NCBI RefSeq assembly: GCF_000471905.2
Contig: NW_006497023.1
Location: forward strand, 2,505,677 to 2,569,676
Direction: 5' to 3'
Length of the DNA stretch: 64,000 nucleotides
DNA from: Amborella trichopoda
Lineage: Eukaryota; Streptophyta; Magnoliopsida; Amborellales; Amborellaceae
Shown: piece after piece, positions 23,530 through 34,309 of the stretch
How the letters are laid out: each line of letters begins with the position of its first letter
How positions within the stretch are numbered: position 1 is the first letter of the stretch
Translations under genes and position numbers: made by a program
The notes under the pieces: model-generated
What the model was told of the DNA's origin: nothing
Database searches by the model: none
What the model saw: the letters and a program-made list of their open reading frames with translations, nothing else

Positions 23530-23860
23530 CAGCAGTAGAGAGAAGGAAGCTCATGCCTGGCACTAACAAACAAGGCTAACACCATGTGCATAAGGTTAAT
23601 GTCGTGAGAAGAAGAAGGGAGTATCGCCGCGCGACTAGGAGGCTAACGCCACACGGGGTGGACCCACGTCGTCTGGAGCATCGAAGTGAGGTAGCACCAT
23701 CTGAGAGTTTGGAAAAATGCCATACGCATGAAGAAGTAACGTCATGCTCGTGGAGGAAGGATGCGACGCGTGATTTGGGGTGTCACCGTGCATGTCAAAA
23801 GTGTTATCACCATGAGTGCAACACCATCTGCAGCATCACCGCGTGTGGTGTATAGTAGTT
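23530..23860 (+). repeat. Irregular array near the solo-2 start
   Basis: Irregular units built on GGCTAACGCCACACGGGG / CATCACCGCGTGTGG-like words with GAAGAAGAAGG spacers. It is positionally equivalent to the arrays near the starts of the other gypsy LTRs but heavily decayed. Confidence 0.5.
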
Positions 23861-24639
23861 TAGGGGAGTTTATTCTCTCTCATGTTCTCTCTCTCCCTCT
23901 ATGTGCTAAGTGGCAAGGGCCTGCTGTACCCACAATGATGCTTGTCTCCCATTCTTACTGAGCTCATGATAATGATGTCCCCCATGGTTTCCCTTCTTTC
24001 TCTCCTCATGCATACCACTTGTTATTTGTGTGATGCCACTTGTCCCATGCTGCCACCACTTGTCCATTACATGCTGCCACCATATGTGATTATTTATGCA
24101 CCCCACCACCCATGAAATGGGGTTTCTAGCTCTCTCACATGGTCACCTCTCCTCCCTTTGTCATTTAACCTCTTCAAGCCTTGTCCTTTAAGCTTGGACC
24201 TTAGCCTTTGGATCTAGGCAGTCAAGGTGAAGTTGGAGGAAGACTTTGAAGTTTCATTTGCAGTAAGGTAAGTAGATCTAGCTTCCATTCTTTCCTAATT
24301 TTGTTTGATGCATGCTATTTAGATCATCAAAGTGTGAAGTCCAAGCATGAATATGGATGTGATGGTAAATATGTGTGTGAATGTATGACATTGAGATATG
24401 ACTGGAGTGTGCTCTGTAATTTACAGAACTACGACTCTTTTTCGTGTGAATAGAGTATGGAAAGTATCTATGATGGTTATGAAATTTGGTGGAAAAGAAC
24501 CCCTGTGAATCTATCTTAAGATGGAAAATACCTTGTTTTAATATCTATTTTAGTTTGGATGTTATTAGTAATTTTCTGAAGTATGACAAAACTATGGTAT
24601 GGAATTCCATGGATTTTACATATTTTTGTGTGGGCCTTT

Positions 24640-25020
24640 TCACTAACCAAAATATATCATAATGAGTTCAAACCATTTTTGAATGAAATATTATGAGTCT
24701 ATTTTAAAAATGGTTTTGGAAGCACAGTAAAATTAAATGTATTTTGAAAGTTATCCCCAATTTCTATAAGTATGTCACACTGTGTTTTCTACTGTAAAGA
24801 CTGGAGCTTTCTAGAACGATTGTGTCTTATGTGGAACTATTAACTGATCAAAATATATCAAAATGAGCTCAAACCACATAAAAATGAAATATTCATGAGT
24901 CTATTATAGAAATAGTTTGGGAAGTATATTAAAATTCAATGTATTTTGAAAGTTATGCCCAATTTCTATGAGTATGTCACACTGTGTTTTCTGCTGCAAA
25001 GACATGAACTTTATCCAAAG
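24640..25020 (+). repeat. Two well-preserved copies of the about 190-bp module
   Basis: The copy starting near 24656 (CAAAATATATCATAATGAG) and the one near 24846 (CAAAATATATCAAAATGAG) stay highly similar through GTATGTCACACTGTGTTTTC. They are much closer to each other than the modules in the other LTRs, so this LTR has duplicated the module more recently. Confidence 0.85.
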
Positions 25021-25259
25021 AGCACCAACCAGTTTGATGAGCTTTAAGCCAAATTTTGAGGTTACCCCCTCCACGAAATTTGTGTTTTTATGAGCCAAGT
25101 TTGTAATAAAAGTGATGTCAGGTCTAAATGGATTTTGAATCTCCCAATACATCTTTAGAAGTGGACTGTACGCATTGTGAAAAACCAAAAAATTGTAGGA
25201 TGATGTCTTTTGTGTTAATGGGCCTAGAGGTATGATTTCATGTATGAATTTTTGATGTT

Positions 25260-25940
25260 TTATATAAGCCTGGAAAGTGTTGCTAATGAGAAATGAGTGC
25301 ATGATATGCCCTATTATGATATGAATGCAAGTAGTACGACATGCCCTATTATGATATGAATGCATGATAATGAGTTAGCTTTGTTATGATATGGAAGCAT
25401 GATTATGATGTATGCCCTGTTGTGATATGAATGCATGATTTTGAGACATGCGCAGTGATGTGTGTGCATGATTTTGAGACGTGCTCAGTTATATATGTAC
25501 ATGATTCTACGACAAGTGCTATGTGATATGTGTCATGTGAATGGGTACCTACTATGTGAATGATGGTACCGTGCAGCTTATGTGTTGTGTGAATGGGTAC
25601 AAACTGTATGAATGATGGTAGTGTGCTGCTTATGTGTCATGTGAATTGGTGCCTACTGTGTGAATGATGATACCATGCTGCTTATGTGTAATATAAATGG
25701 GTACTTACAGCGTGAATGATGGTACCGTGCATCTTATGTGTTATGTGAATGGGTACCTACTATGTGAATGATGGTACCCTGTAACTTGTGTTATGTGAAT
25801 GGGTACCTACTGTGTGAATGATGGTACCGTACAGCCTGTGTGTTTTGTGAATGGGTACCTACTATGTGAATGATGGTACCGTGTTACTTATGTACTATGT
25901 AAATGAGCACCTACTGTGTGAATGATGGTGCATGCAGCTA
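25260..25940 (+). repeat. 35-bp and 52-bp tandem arrays in solo-2
   Basis: About 25285-25470 has units of about 35 bp (ATGAATGCATGATTTTGAG). About 25530-25935 has eight units of about 52 bp (GAATGGGTACCTACTATG then TGAATGATGGTACC). Each 52-bp unit holds GGTACC words that can pair with the neighbouring GGTACC. Confidence 0.85.
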
Positions 25941-26899
25941 AGATCTTTCCCTAACTCCCCATGATAAGACGGGAGTCAGGATGTGAATGTGAATATTTGG
26001 GAGTGTCGCCCCCCCCCCCTAGATCTATATGGGTATTGCGCAATGGGTCACCCTTTTGTATTTGACTATTGTGATACCATGACTGTTATGTGATTACTTG
26101 AGATGTGAGATTGACCTGACATATATTATTACCGTAGTTATGTGACTGATTTGATATATGTGTTTGGCCTGATGAATTGGGCTAGAGGGTGGGTTATGTC
26201 TATTGATTTGGTTATCCTCTCTTGTTTGTGTGGATTTGTTGAAATCTAATAGATTGCTTGTGTATATGATATCTTACATCTTATATTGTGCCTGCTCTAT
26301 CATGAAAAGTAGCATCCTATAATTGTGGCATAATTGTGATGCATGACTCCTGTTTATGAGCATGGCTTAGAACCTTGATTTGCAATGCCTGATAATATTC
26401 ATAGGTAGGGAAGCATGATATTGTGATCTACTTACTGTGCTTTTTAGCTCATTCCTTTGCTTCCACCTTTGTAAATTAGCTGCTACAGGTTGAAGACAGG
26501 TGGGCGGTGATCGTGTTTGGTGGACTAAAGGCCCACGTTAGACTAGAAGATCTCCTTGTTTTTGTAGGTGTCAGCTGGCCGTCGGCCGTACTGGGTTGTT
26601 GCGAAGCTTTGAAATTTTGTTAATAGGCTTTGGTGCCTTCGATGAATTGTAATATTCAAGATATTGTAGTTATGACTTTTGGAGAATGCATATAGATATG
26701 AATGGTTTTAATTAATCCAGCCTTTGATGTTGTTTCTTGTGGGAGTTTGTGCTTTTCTCGTGGTTGCTTTGATTCCGCAATTATGACAAGTGTTGATGCC
26801 ACTCCCACCTGAGTGACGTACGTGACCTCTGGTCGTGAACCCGCACTCTATCGTACTCTGATTTAAGACGGTAGGGGGTCAGGGGATGGGGTTATGACA

Positions 26900-26904
26900 G
26901 AAGG
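26900..26904 (+). repeat. Right target-site duplication of solo-2
   Basis: GAAGG, identical to 23490-23494. Confidence 0.9.
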
Positions 26905-27830
26905 CAAGCTGCAACAGTCCTATAACAAGGTCCCGCCCCCTAGAAATATAAATCAAAGTGACTACTGAATCCAATACCAGAACAAGGTGTACCCCATAGA
27001 GATAGAGTGCGTTCCTGCACTGCTTTGATTACTACTAGAGCAAAACATGATCCAACTGTCGGAGACCAAATCCCCAGAGCAGGCTGGACAGGAGACACAC
27101 GAGAGATACTGCACCTATCACAGAAGAGTAGGGTACCCTACTCAAGAGTGTTATACGCTCAAAGACATTATTGAAGTCCTTATTAACAAGGGTCAGATGA
27201 AGCTCGAAGAGCTAAAGAAAGCATTCGGGGCAACTGAGGCTTCCCACGTAGTGACAATCGAAGAGGATGACGAGGCACCTACCATACTCCATGTAGTATT
27301 CTCTGTAATGTTCGAAGAAGGTCTCATCACGCTGAGGTTGATAAGGCAGCCCAAGTTCTTGCCTCCAAGAACTGAGAACCTTTGGTGTCTATATCATCTG
27401 ATACGAGGCCATGACTTGAGAGAATGCACTAGCTTCAAAAAGCTCTTGACAAAGAAGATGCAGCAGCACCAAGAAGTTCATGGTAACCCGGAAGGACACC
27501 CTTAAATCCCTGCTCCACCAGTGCAAGAAGGCCACTCGACACAAGCTCAGGGAAGTGAACTAGACCCTTTGCAGGCCCTCTTCGAGGTGATGCTCCAATA
27601 GGGTCTTGTCACTCCCAAATGCGCTAAGCAACCTAGGCGTCTTGCCTAGGGTATGGAAAATCTTTGATGCCCATATCATCAGGTATGGGGCCATGTGCTG
27701 ACGGAATGCTCTGGGTTTGAAGCTGTAGTCATAGAAAAGGTACAGAAAGGTCACATTGTTGCACCGTTCTCCCAGAACGCTTCTAAGCCATCTCTCCCAT
27801 CCAAGAGGAAATCCCACTACAGGTCCCCTA
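26905..27830 (+). pseudogene. Tat B gag C-terminal part with three zinc-knuckle-like modules
   Basis: In one frame there are three copies of a C.YH....G....EC motif: CTYHRRVGYPTQEC (from 27110), CLYHLIRGHDLREC (from 27386) and CPYHQVWGHVLTEC (from 27668). Spacing is 92 and 94 codons, and the text between also repeats (VMFEEGLITLR against VMLQ-stop-GLVTPK). Tat and Ogre gag usually have one such motif followed by L...IE.LI..G, present here after the first copy (LKDIIEVLINKG). The first 152 codons are open (27047-27505); the rest has stops. The role would be RNA binding during packaging. Confidence 0.7.
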
Positions 27831-28772
27831 TGAGCCTACACTACACCCTTCAAAGCCCTTGACTTCTCATCCTTGGGAAGTATACCAAGGACGAATTAAG
27901 CTCAAGTCTCTAAAGTGTGAGGTAGTCCGCGAAGCTAGGGTTACTCATCAGCCCGATAGAACCGACCAAACATCTCCTAAGGGATCCATAAGGAGATGAG
28001 CACTTAGGTGAGCTCACTGAAGAAAGAATTTCTCAAGCCCCTTACTCCACTGCCTACCTTAAAAGACTTCATCCAAAGCGCAACTCGCCTTATCCCTTCA
28101 TTTAATTAGGTGGACGTCCTTGAGTCATCAACTGCTCGGGACTCGTTCAATACGGGTGACGATACTAAAAGCATCCCCTAATGGTCAGAGACGAGGCAAG
28201 ACCTAAAATACCCCCTGCACATGCCCAATTCTGGTGACAATGTAAAAAGTTGCTCAAAACATTCTAACTCTGCTTCTTCCTCTTCTCTTCCCTCATCTTC
28301 TATCTCTTTCATAGGTACAGCTCAATAATGGTCAGACTTCGTAGCTCTAAATAAAGATCTCAAAGGGACCAACATCAGCAGGTTGCATCGAAAGAACCTA
28401 AGAAATATGCTGGCCCAAGCAGCTGGATTATTGACCGTTGCCAATGCCTTGACAGACCAAGCCAAGATCAAGCCATCTTCAAGCTCCTATGCTAAGGAAG
28501 CCTCCCATATGGTGCAGATCTCAGAAGTATCATCCAGCACGGGGAAAATGAGCCTAAGATCAGGAAAGGAGCTACAGTCCACACCTCAGAAGCTCAAGTC
28601 CTCAAGTTTCTTGATCCTTCACTTTTCCCGAAGCCTCAACCTCAAACCTCCACATCCGTAATACAAATCCCTATTACTTCTCCATCAGGTTAGACCGCAC
28701 TGACCGAACAACAAAGTCGGCTGGTGTCACAATGTAAAACCTGCTCCTAAACCTACCCTACCACCTAAACTA
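27831..28772 (+). pseudogene. Tat B gag-protease linker, decayed
   Basis: No recognisable domain. A 92-codon open stretch (28383-28661) includes NMLAQAAGLLTVANALTDQ and SLRSGKEL, the kind of low-complexity linker that precedes protease in Tat elements. The rest has stops in all frames. Confidence 0.4.
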
Positions 28773-29420
28773 GTGACAAGATCAGGAGCACAGAAGGCTG
28801 ATGAGGATAAGGTGAAATGTGATGTAGTTGGGCATTTGATAAAGCTTCCAGCCCTTCTAAGTATCTATGACATCCTTATATTGTCCAGAGACTACCGTAT
28901 GGCCCTAGTTCAAGGCCTTTCTAACCTGGAGGTGTACGAGACTGAAGTGGAGCCTGTTGAGGTGGACCGAGCGGTCCAAGGTGGGTGCTTCGTGATCATA
29001 TTTTTTGAAGATGACCTTCATTTGGGAGGAAAATTTTAGAATCGCCTCCTCTTTGTGACTGGTGATTTACATGCCTGCCCTATTAACCAGATTATGCTGG
29101 ATGGAGGGTCAGCAATCAACGTGACCCTAAGAAGGATCCTCACCAGATTGGGATTAGAATTAGGATTTAGGGACCTCACTCCTACCCACATCACTATGCA
29201 AGGGTTCAACAAATCAAGAGAAAAATCGGCTGAGACAGTACATCTTCGCCTCAAAATCGGTGACCTGAATGATTACGCTCAGTTTCACGTAATCGACACT
29301 GATACATCTTACAATGTCCTGCTTGGATCCCCTTGGCTTCATGATCAGGGGGTGGTTCATTCCACGCTCTATCAATCCTTTCACAGATCTTCTAGCACCA
29401 GAGAAGCCAAAGGATGATAA
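28773..29420 (+). pseudogene. Tat B aspartic protease
   Basis: Frame 28773-29417 has one stop, at 29037. The active site is MLDGGSAINV (GAT at 29100-29102), followed by THITMQGFN and then FHVIDTDTSYNVLLGSPWLH and STLYQSFH. This order (DGGS, flap-like strand, D....YN.LLGRPW...H...PSTLHQ) is typical of Tat/Ogre retropepsins. The enzyme would process the polyprotein. The catalytic Asp and both Gly are kept, but the stop splits the frame. Confidence 0.85.
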
Positions 29421-29880
29421 TTGGAAGCCTGTGAGAGAGACATGACCCTCATCTCATGATGACGTCGAAGACCTTGAGCAAATGATTACGGACATGTTCA
29501 AAGAGGAGGAAAAACAAGGTAAGATCCTCCCCTTGAATCCTATTTACCCATGTATATCTTGCCACATCTCTAAGGTCATGGTGACATCCCCTGAAGAAGA
29601 AGCTTCCCCCTCTACCTCCACTTCTAATTCACCAGAACAAAATAATGAGCTAAAAGCAACTCCTGAGGTTGAGAAATCCCTAGAGGTAGGCCTTTCAGCA
29701 TAGAGGGTCACCTATACGCCGGACCAGCAAAAATTCCTACATGTCCCCATTGCTCTCCTAGAAACAGAACTGACATACCAACCACCAAGGAAGGTACTCC
29801 ACATCCCATCCTCCTTAAACAAGGACATCACCAGCAGCCAAAAGAAGGTCTTACACTACTTAAATGCTCTCGAAGAAGGA
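29421..29880 (+). pseudogene. Tat B pol remnant and deletion breakpoint
   Basis: The protease-RT linker continues (Ser/Glu-rich 29482-29703, then YTPDQQKFLHVP and KKVLHYLNALEEG) and then stops abruptly near 29880. Non-coding 3'-region sequence follows. RT, RNase H and integrase, normally more than 3 kb, are absent and do not reappear in Tat B. Confidence 0.65.
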
Positions 29881-29899
29881 TAGGTAGATGAGAGTCAAG

Positions 29900-30230
29900 C
29901 CTGAGGCCTGAATGCGAGTCGTTGCCGCCTGTGCCTCATGAACCTGTTGTCGTCTGTTGCTATCGCTTTGCCTTAACGCCGCACGCGTCCTCCAGACACT
30001 AACATCGTGGGCATTACTAAGCCTAGCGTCGTCCGTGCTCCACGACACCTAATGTCGTATTCCTCATCCAACTTATCGTCGTGCGTCCCTCAGGTGCCAA
30101 CACATGCACTTCATCAGAGGCTTAACGTCGTGCACTTCACCGGAGGCCTAACGTCGTGTGCATCATCGACATGCCTAACGTCATGTGCATCATTCAAAAC
30201 CTAGTGCCACGCGCACGCTATGGCACCACC
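29900..30230 (+). repeat. Short repeats of CCTAACGTCGTGCGC type
   Basis: About nine units of 25-35 bp built on GCCTAACGTCGTGCGC-like words. They lie at the position of the CCGGCTGTGTT repeats at 3990-4210 in Tat A. Confidence 0.65.
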
Positions 30231-30639
30231 ATCTATGGATTTCTCTCACTATTATAGTGGAGTTGCACCCAGGCCGAGTCAGGAGCGGCCCACTATCCCT
30301 CATTCCCAGTAGGAGTCATACCCGTACCGCATCCCGTCATTCCTAGTGGAGTTAGGGTTTACGCTTACCTCTTCAATCCTTAGTGAGACTATTTCCCACC
30401 AAGCTATCTTATCTCCAGGGAGTCGGGACACCTTTCATAAACCTACCTTTCACCCCAAAAAATCACACTTACCCCCTAATCCACAGTGAAATCCGCTTCC
30501 ATTTGCTACCCCTCCGGACACCACCTCCATCTGAGCCCTCTGCTTGTGTATGGCCTTAACCATTTTATCACTAGGGAGTCAGATTGCCATCCACAGACCT
30601 ATTCCTCATGGAGCTTCACCTACATAACGACCCACACAA

Positions 30640-31530
30640 TGGTTTAGGTGCATGACCCTAAACTGCATGGTCCAAACTATATGACCTTAAACTATAATGG
30701 AGGTCTAGCTGCATGACCTTAAACTACATTGTTCTAGCCGACTTTAAACTGCATAGTCATGGTCCAAACTATATGACCTTAAACGGTAGTGGTGGTATAG
30801 TTGCATCACCTTAAACTGCATAGTTCTAGCAGCATGACGTTAAACTGCATAGCCATGGGCCAAGCTACAAGACCTTAAAAACTGTAACACACGTCCCTGT
30901 AGAAAGTCGTTAAACCGGTGCGACAAATAGTCCATTCGCATGACTTTAATCTGTGAAATAGATGCACCTCTTCACCGGGTGTATTCCATCACTATCCCCA
31001 ATGAGGTTGCATCTATGCTCTGGCTTGTCGTTCTCAATGGAGTTACATGCATACCATTTCTCATTATCCCCGTGGAGCTATATTGACCTAGATAATCTTC
31101 AGAGGATTCCCGTCATCAATGGTCCAAACTATATGACTTCAAACTGTAGCGAAGATCTAGTTTCATAACCTGAAACTGCATGGTCCAACTGTATGACTCA
31201 AAACTATAATGATGTATGAGCTATATGATGTTAAAAGGCTTTGCACATGGTCCAAGAGGCAAACTTTAAACATGCTTCCACACAGGATGAAATCCTCAGT
31301 GGATCCATTTCCCGCTACAACATTCACCATTCCCCATAGGTTTCACCCATGTTCACAAAAAGGCAAATTATTCCACCACTCCTACTCGCTACCAGCCAAT
31401 GGGTAACCATTATCCACCATCCATGCCTACATCATCCATTTCCACCATGGTCGAGCTGTAAGACCCAAAACTATAGTGAACATCTTGATCACACGATGTT
31501 AAATTGCTTTGCACAGGTCCTGAAGGCATG
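30640..31530 (+). repeat. Diverged tandem repeat, GACCTTAAACTGCATGG type
   Basis: Same repeat family and order as 4780-5620 in Tat A, with a unique insert at about 30960-31110. On both sides lie further collinear Tat 3' blocks. Confidence 0.75.
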
Positions 31531-31999
31531 ACCTTAAATACGACTTCACAAAAAAAAACAAAAAAGAGAAAAAAAGAGAGAAAATAGTGGGCATGGTGTA
31601 TACGTAGACAAGGGAGATCTATGAGAAAAAATGATGGACAGGCATGGTCATGAAACCATGAGTAAAAGAGTTCCATAAAAATAAAACCCAGGCACGGTGG
31701 AAACCTGAAAGGTGGCCATGAGAAAAAATGGATGAAGAATGGTGGACATGGCTGCAAGGTCATGGGTAAAATAGCTCATAAATAAAGAAGATTGGCTAAA
31801 ATCGTCTTTACAGTGCCACTTCCCCAGTTTAGGTGAAAGTCACAAAGGGCACTTGGACCGATAAAGAAGGTTGACTCAACATCACAGCCTCAGCCATCAT
31901 CTAATCGCCAAACAGACAGAATTATGGCTAACGAGGTCCACACAAAATCCTCGGCTATCAGAATCTAACCACGACACAAGATGGCTCACCCGGGAGTGA

Positions 32000-32510
32000 G
32001 AGCTTCACAAGTTCTCCCAAACTCCAAAATAAAAAATAGTCCCTAAGGGTGAGGACGATGAACAACTGATCCCTCAAAATGAAAAAGAGTCCCTAGAGTG
32101 AGGATGATGACTGAAAGATCCCTCCAAAAGCAACAAGAGTCCTTGAGGATGAGGACGATGAACAAAAGATCCCTCAAAATAAAAAAGAGTCCCTAGGGTG
32201 AGGACGATGACTGAAAGATCCCTCCAAAAACAAGAAGAGTCGTTGAGGGTCCGGACAATGACTGTATGATCCCTCTAAAAACAAAAAGATTCATTGAGGG
32301 TGAGGACGATGAACAAAAGATCCCTCAAAATAAAAAAGAGTCTCTAGGGTGAGGATGATGACCGAAAGATCCCTCAAAAAACAAGAAGAGTCATTGAGGG
32401 TAAGGACAATGAACAAAAGATCCCTCAAAATAAAAAAGAGTCTCTAGGGTGAGGATGATGACCACAACATCCCTCAAAAACACAAAATGACCTTCAGGGT
32501 GTGGACTGTA
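32000..32510 (+). repeat. Alternating two-type tandem array
   Basis: About eight half-units of 55-60 bp that alternate between two types: CAAAAGATCCCTCAAAATAA then AGAGTCCCTAGGGTGAGG, and TGAAAGATCCCTCCAAAAAC then AGAGTCATTGAGGGTGAGG. The higher-order period is about 115 bp. Tat A has only one such unit near 6780, so the array expanded in Tat B. Confidence 0.85.
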
Positions 32511-32820
32511 AATACCAATCTCTCCATGTTGCAAACTCGTCTGATAGGGTGAAGACATTAAAAACTAATACCTACAGTCCCGTGAGGTTGAGGACCGTGA
32601 CAAGATCCCTCAAAGTATCTTCTCCTCCAAAGTCTCCACGGATGGATCTACGAAAAATGCGTCCAAATGTCTGAGCATCCTAGTTACAGCATTACATGGA
32701 TTTCTCCTCGGGATTCATGTGGTCATGTGGCTAGGAAGCAAAAAGAAATAAAGGCGAAGGAAATTTTTCGAATGTTATTCCTCTCGCTTCTCTTGACGTA
32801 CAACATTCAGTGGGGCATGT

Positions 32821-33034
32821 TGTTTGAAGATATTTTTCAGCACCATGGGCCATCAATGCTGAATAAAAGAGAGAAATCGATCAATAAAGCTTGACAAACA
32901 TTGGAAATTTTGACAATCTCATAATGGCCCCAAAATAGGTCAAGATCTTCAAAAGGACTCCTAAAGGTCTCTTGCAAAGTTTTGTCGCATTCCGACATGT
33001 CTAGGACAGTGCAGACTGAGAAACAGTTTCAACA
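32821..33034 (+). mobile_element. Tat B 3' LTR, part 1
   Basis: TGTTTGAAGATATTTTTCAG to GAGAAACAGTTT plus CAACA; it continues at 44591 after Gypsy-1. The uninterrupted 5' LTR reads CAGTTTCGGTAAAATCAG at this point. Confidence 0.88.
33030..33034 (+). repeat. Left target duplication of Gypsy-1 (diverged)
   Basis: CAACA against CGGTA at 44591-44595. The uninterrupted Tat B 5' LTR has CGGTA at this site, so the left copy differs by three transitions. Confidence 0.6.
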
Positions 33035-33149
33035 TGTAACGGTGAATATTTTCTTCCAAGCCAGTATTGCCGTGTGGGAAGAGGGATGTAATGTCGAGTG
33101 AGAAGGTGTAAGGATTTTCTCCGAGCGTGAAGCCATCTGAGACATTATC

Positions 33150-33710
33150 CGGTGTGTCTAAGGAGCAACACTGGTTGGAGCAACGCCGATTGTAAGAGAA
33201 GAGAGTTGTGTGCCGGTTTGAACAACACTGGTTGGAAGAGAAGAGAGTAGTGCTCCGACTGGAGCAGTGTCGGTCGGAAGAGAAGAGAGTAGCATGTCGG
33301 TTGGAGCAGCGACGGTTGGAAGAGAAGAGAGTAACACGTCGGTTGGAGCAACGCCAGTTGGAAGAGAAGAGAGTAGCGTGTCGGTTGGAGCAACACCGGT
33401 TGGAGGAGAAGAGAGTAGTGTGTCAGTTGGAGCAGTGCAAGTTGGAAGAGAGAAGTGTAGCACGCAAGTTGGAGCTGCGCCAGTTGGCAGAGAAGAGAGT
33501 AGCACGCCGGTTGGAGTAGCGTCGATTGAAAGCATCTTGAGTAGCGTGCCGATTGGAGCAGCCTCGGTTGGAAGAGAAGAGAGTAGCGCGTCAGTTGGAG
33601 AATCGCCGATTGGAAGAGAAGAGAGTAGCGCACCGATTGGAGCAACGCAGGTTGGAAGAGAAGATACAACAACGCCTGCTGGAGCAATGCAATTGGAAGT
33701 TTGATAGTGC
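33150..33710 (+). repeat. 42-bp minisatellite in Gypsy-1 5' LTR
   Basis: About 13 units of GTTGGAGCAACGCCGG then TTGGAAGAGAAGAGAGTAGC. Because 42 is divisible by 3 and the unit lacks stops in several frames, open frames of 100-218 codons arise on both strands. Some units are changed or lost near 33530. Confidence 0.92.
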
Positions 33711-34309
33711 AGAGCTGAGAGTGTTTTAGTCAAATGTACAGCCTCTGTACATGTCAGAACCGCCCCGTACGTGTCAGAGCATTGATTGATTGCATCAGCC
33801 ACAGTGTTTTCCAACCACCCTCTCCTTTTAAGCCTTGGGCAACGTGGTCTCTCCCATTTCTCTCAATTTTTCCCTCTCTTTAGAAGTTCACTGCTGCCCC
33901 TGCCCAGACAGCGCACTGGTGAAGCCAAGGACAGCCCATGAAGTCCCTGAGTGAGGATTTGTGATACCGTGAGAAGTTTAGGTAAGTGGGTTTAGCTTTA
34001 TGCATCTATGAGTGCTGTAAAAATGTTGAAATGGATTAGATGATATAAAGGAAAATGTGAAGACTGAATGAGTTAACATGAGGTTGAAGTTTCAGTTTGT
34101 GCTACTCAATGCCATGACTGTGTCTACCACATGTTTGATCTTTTTATTTATGGAAACTCGTGAAATATCTCACTGTGATACTCCTTATCAGGAGTAAGGT
34201 TCCAAGCCCAAAGTTTAGCTTGGCTAGGAAATATTAAGTGTTCTTTAAAAGTATGTTAATTTGAGAATGTGGGTTTCCAGAACTTTGAATGTTTTTGCAT
34301 CTATGTGTT

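Larger units (their letters stand above)
24268..26479 (+). other. Putative LTR intron in solo-2
   Basis: Donor-like CAGTAAG/GTAAGTAG with GTAAGT at 24268-24273; acceptor-like CACCTTTGTAAATTAG ending at 26479. The following CTGCTACAGG matches AAGCTACAGG at the join in the short Gypsy-3 LTR. A CCTTTAAGCT core lies at 24185-24194. 2212 bp. Confidence 0.45.
23495..26899 (+). mobile_element. Solo-2: solo chromovirus LTR inside Tat B gag
   Basis: Length 3405 bp, TGTAAGGATCCC to GGGTTATGACA, with perfect 5-bp duplications GAAGG on both sides and Tat B gag continuing after it. No internal region, so it is a product of LTR-LTR recombination. It carries the shared LTR architecture, with its own 52-bp array. 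Confidence 0.92.

Noticed and set aside
24904..25365. 153-codon open frame on the minus strand in solo-2
   Set aside because: It lies inside a solo LTR across a duplicated 190-bp module, has no recognisable domain and is not open in related LTRs.
31590..31770. Purine-rich stretch considered as a polypurine tract for Tat B
   Set aside because: It lies more than 1 kb before the 3' LTR start at 32821 and is part of a longer collinear block shared with 5640-5800 in Tat A.
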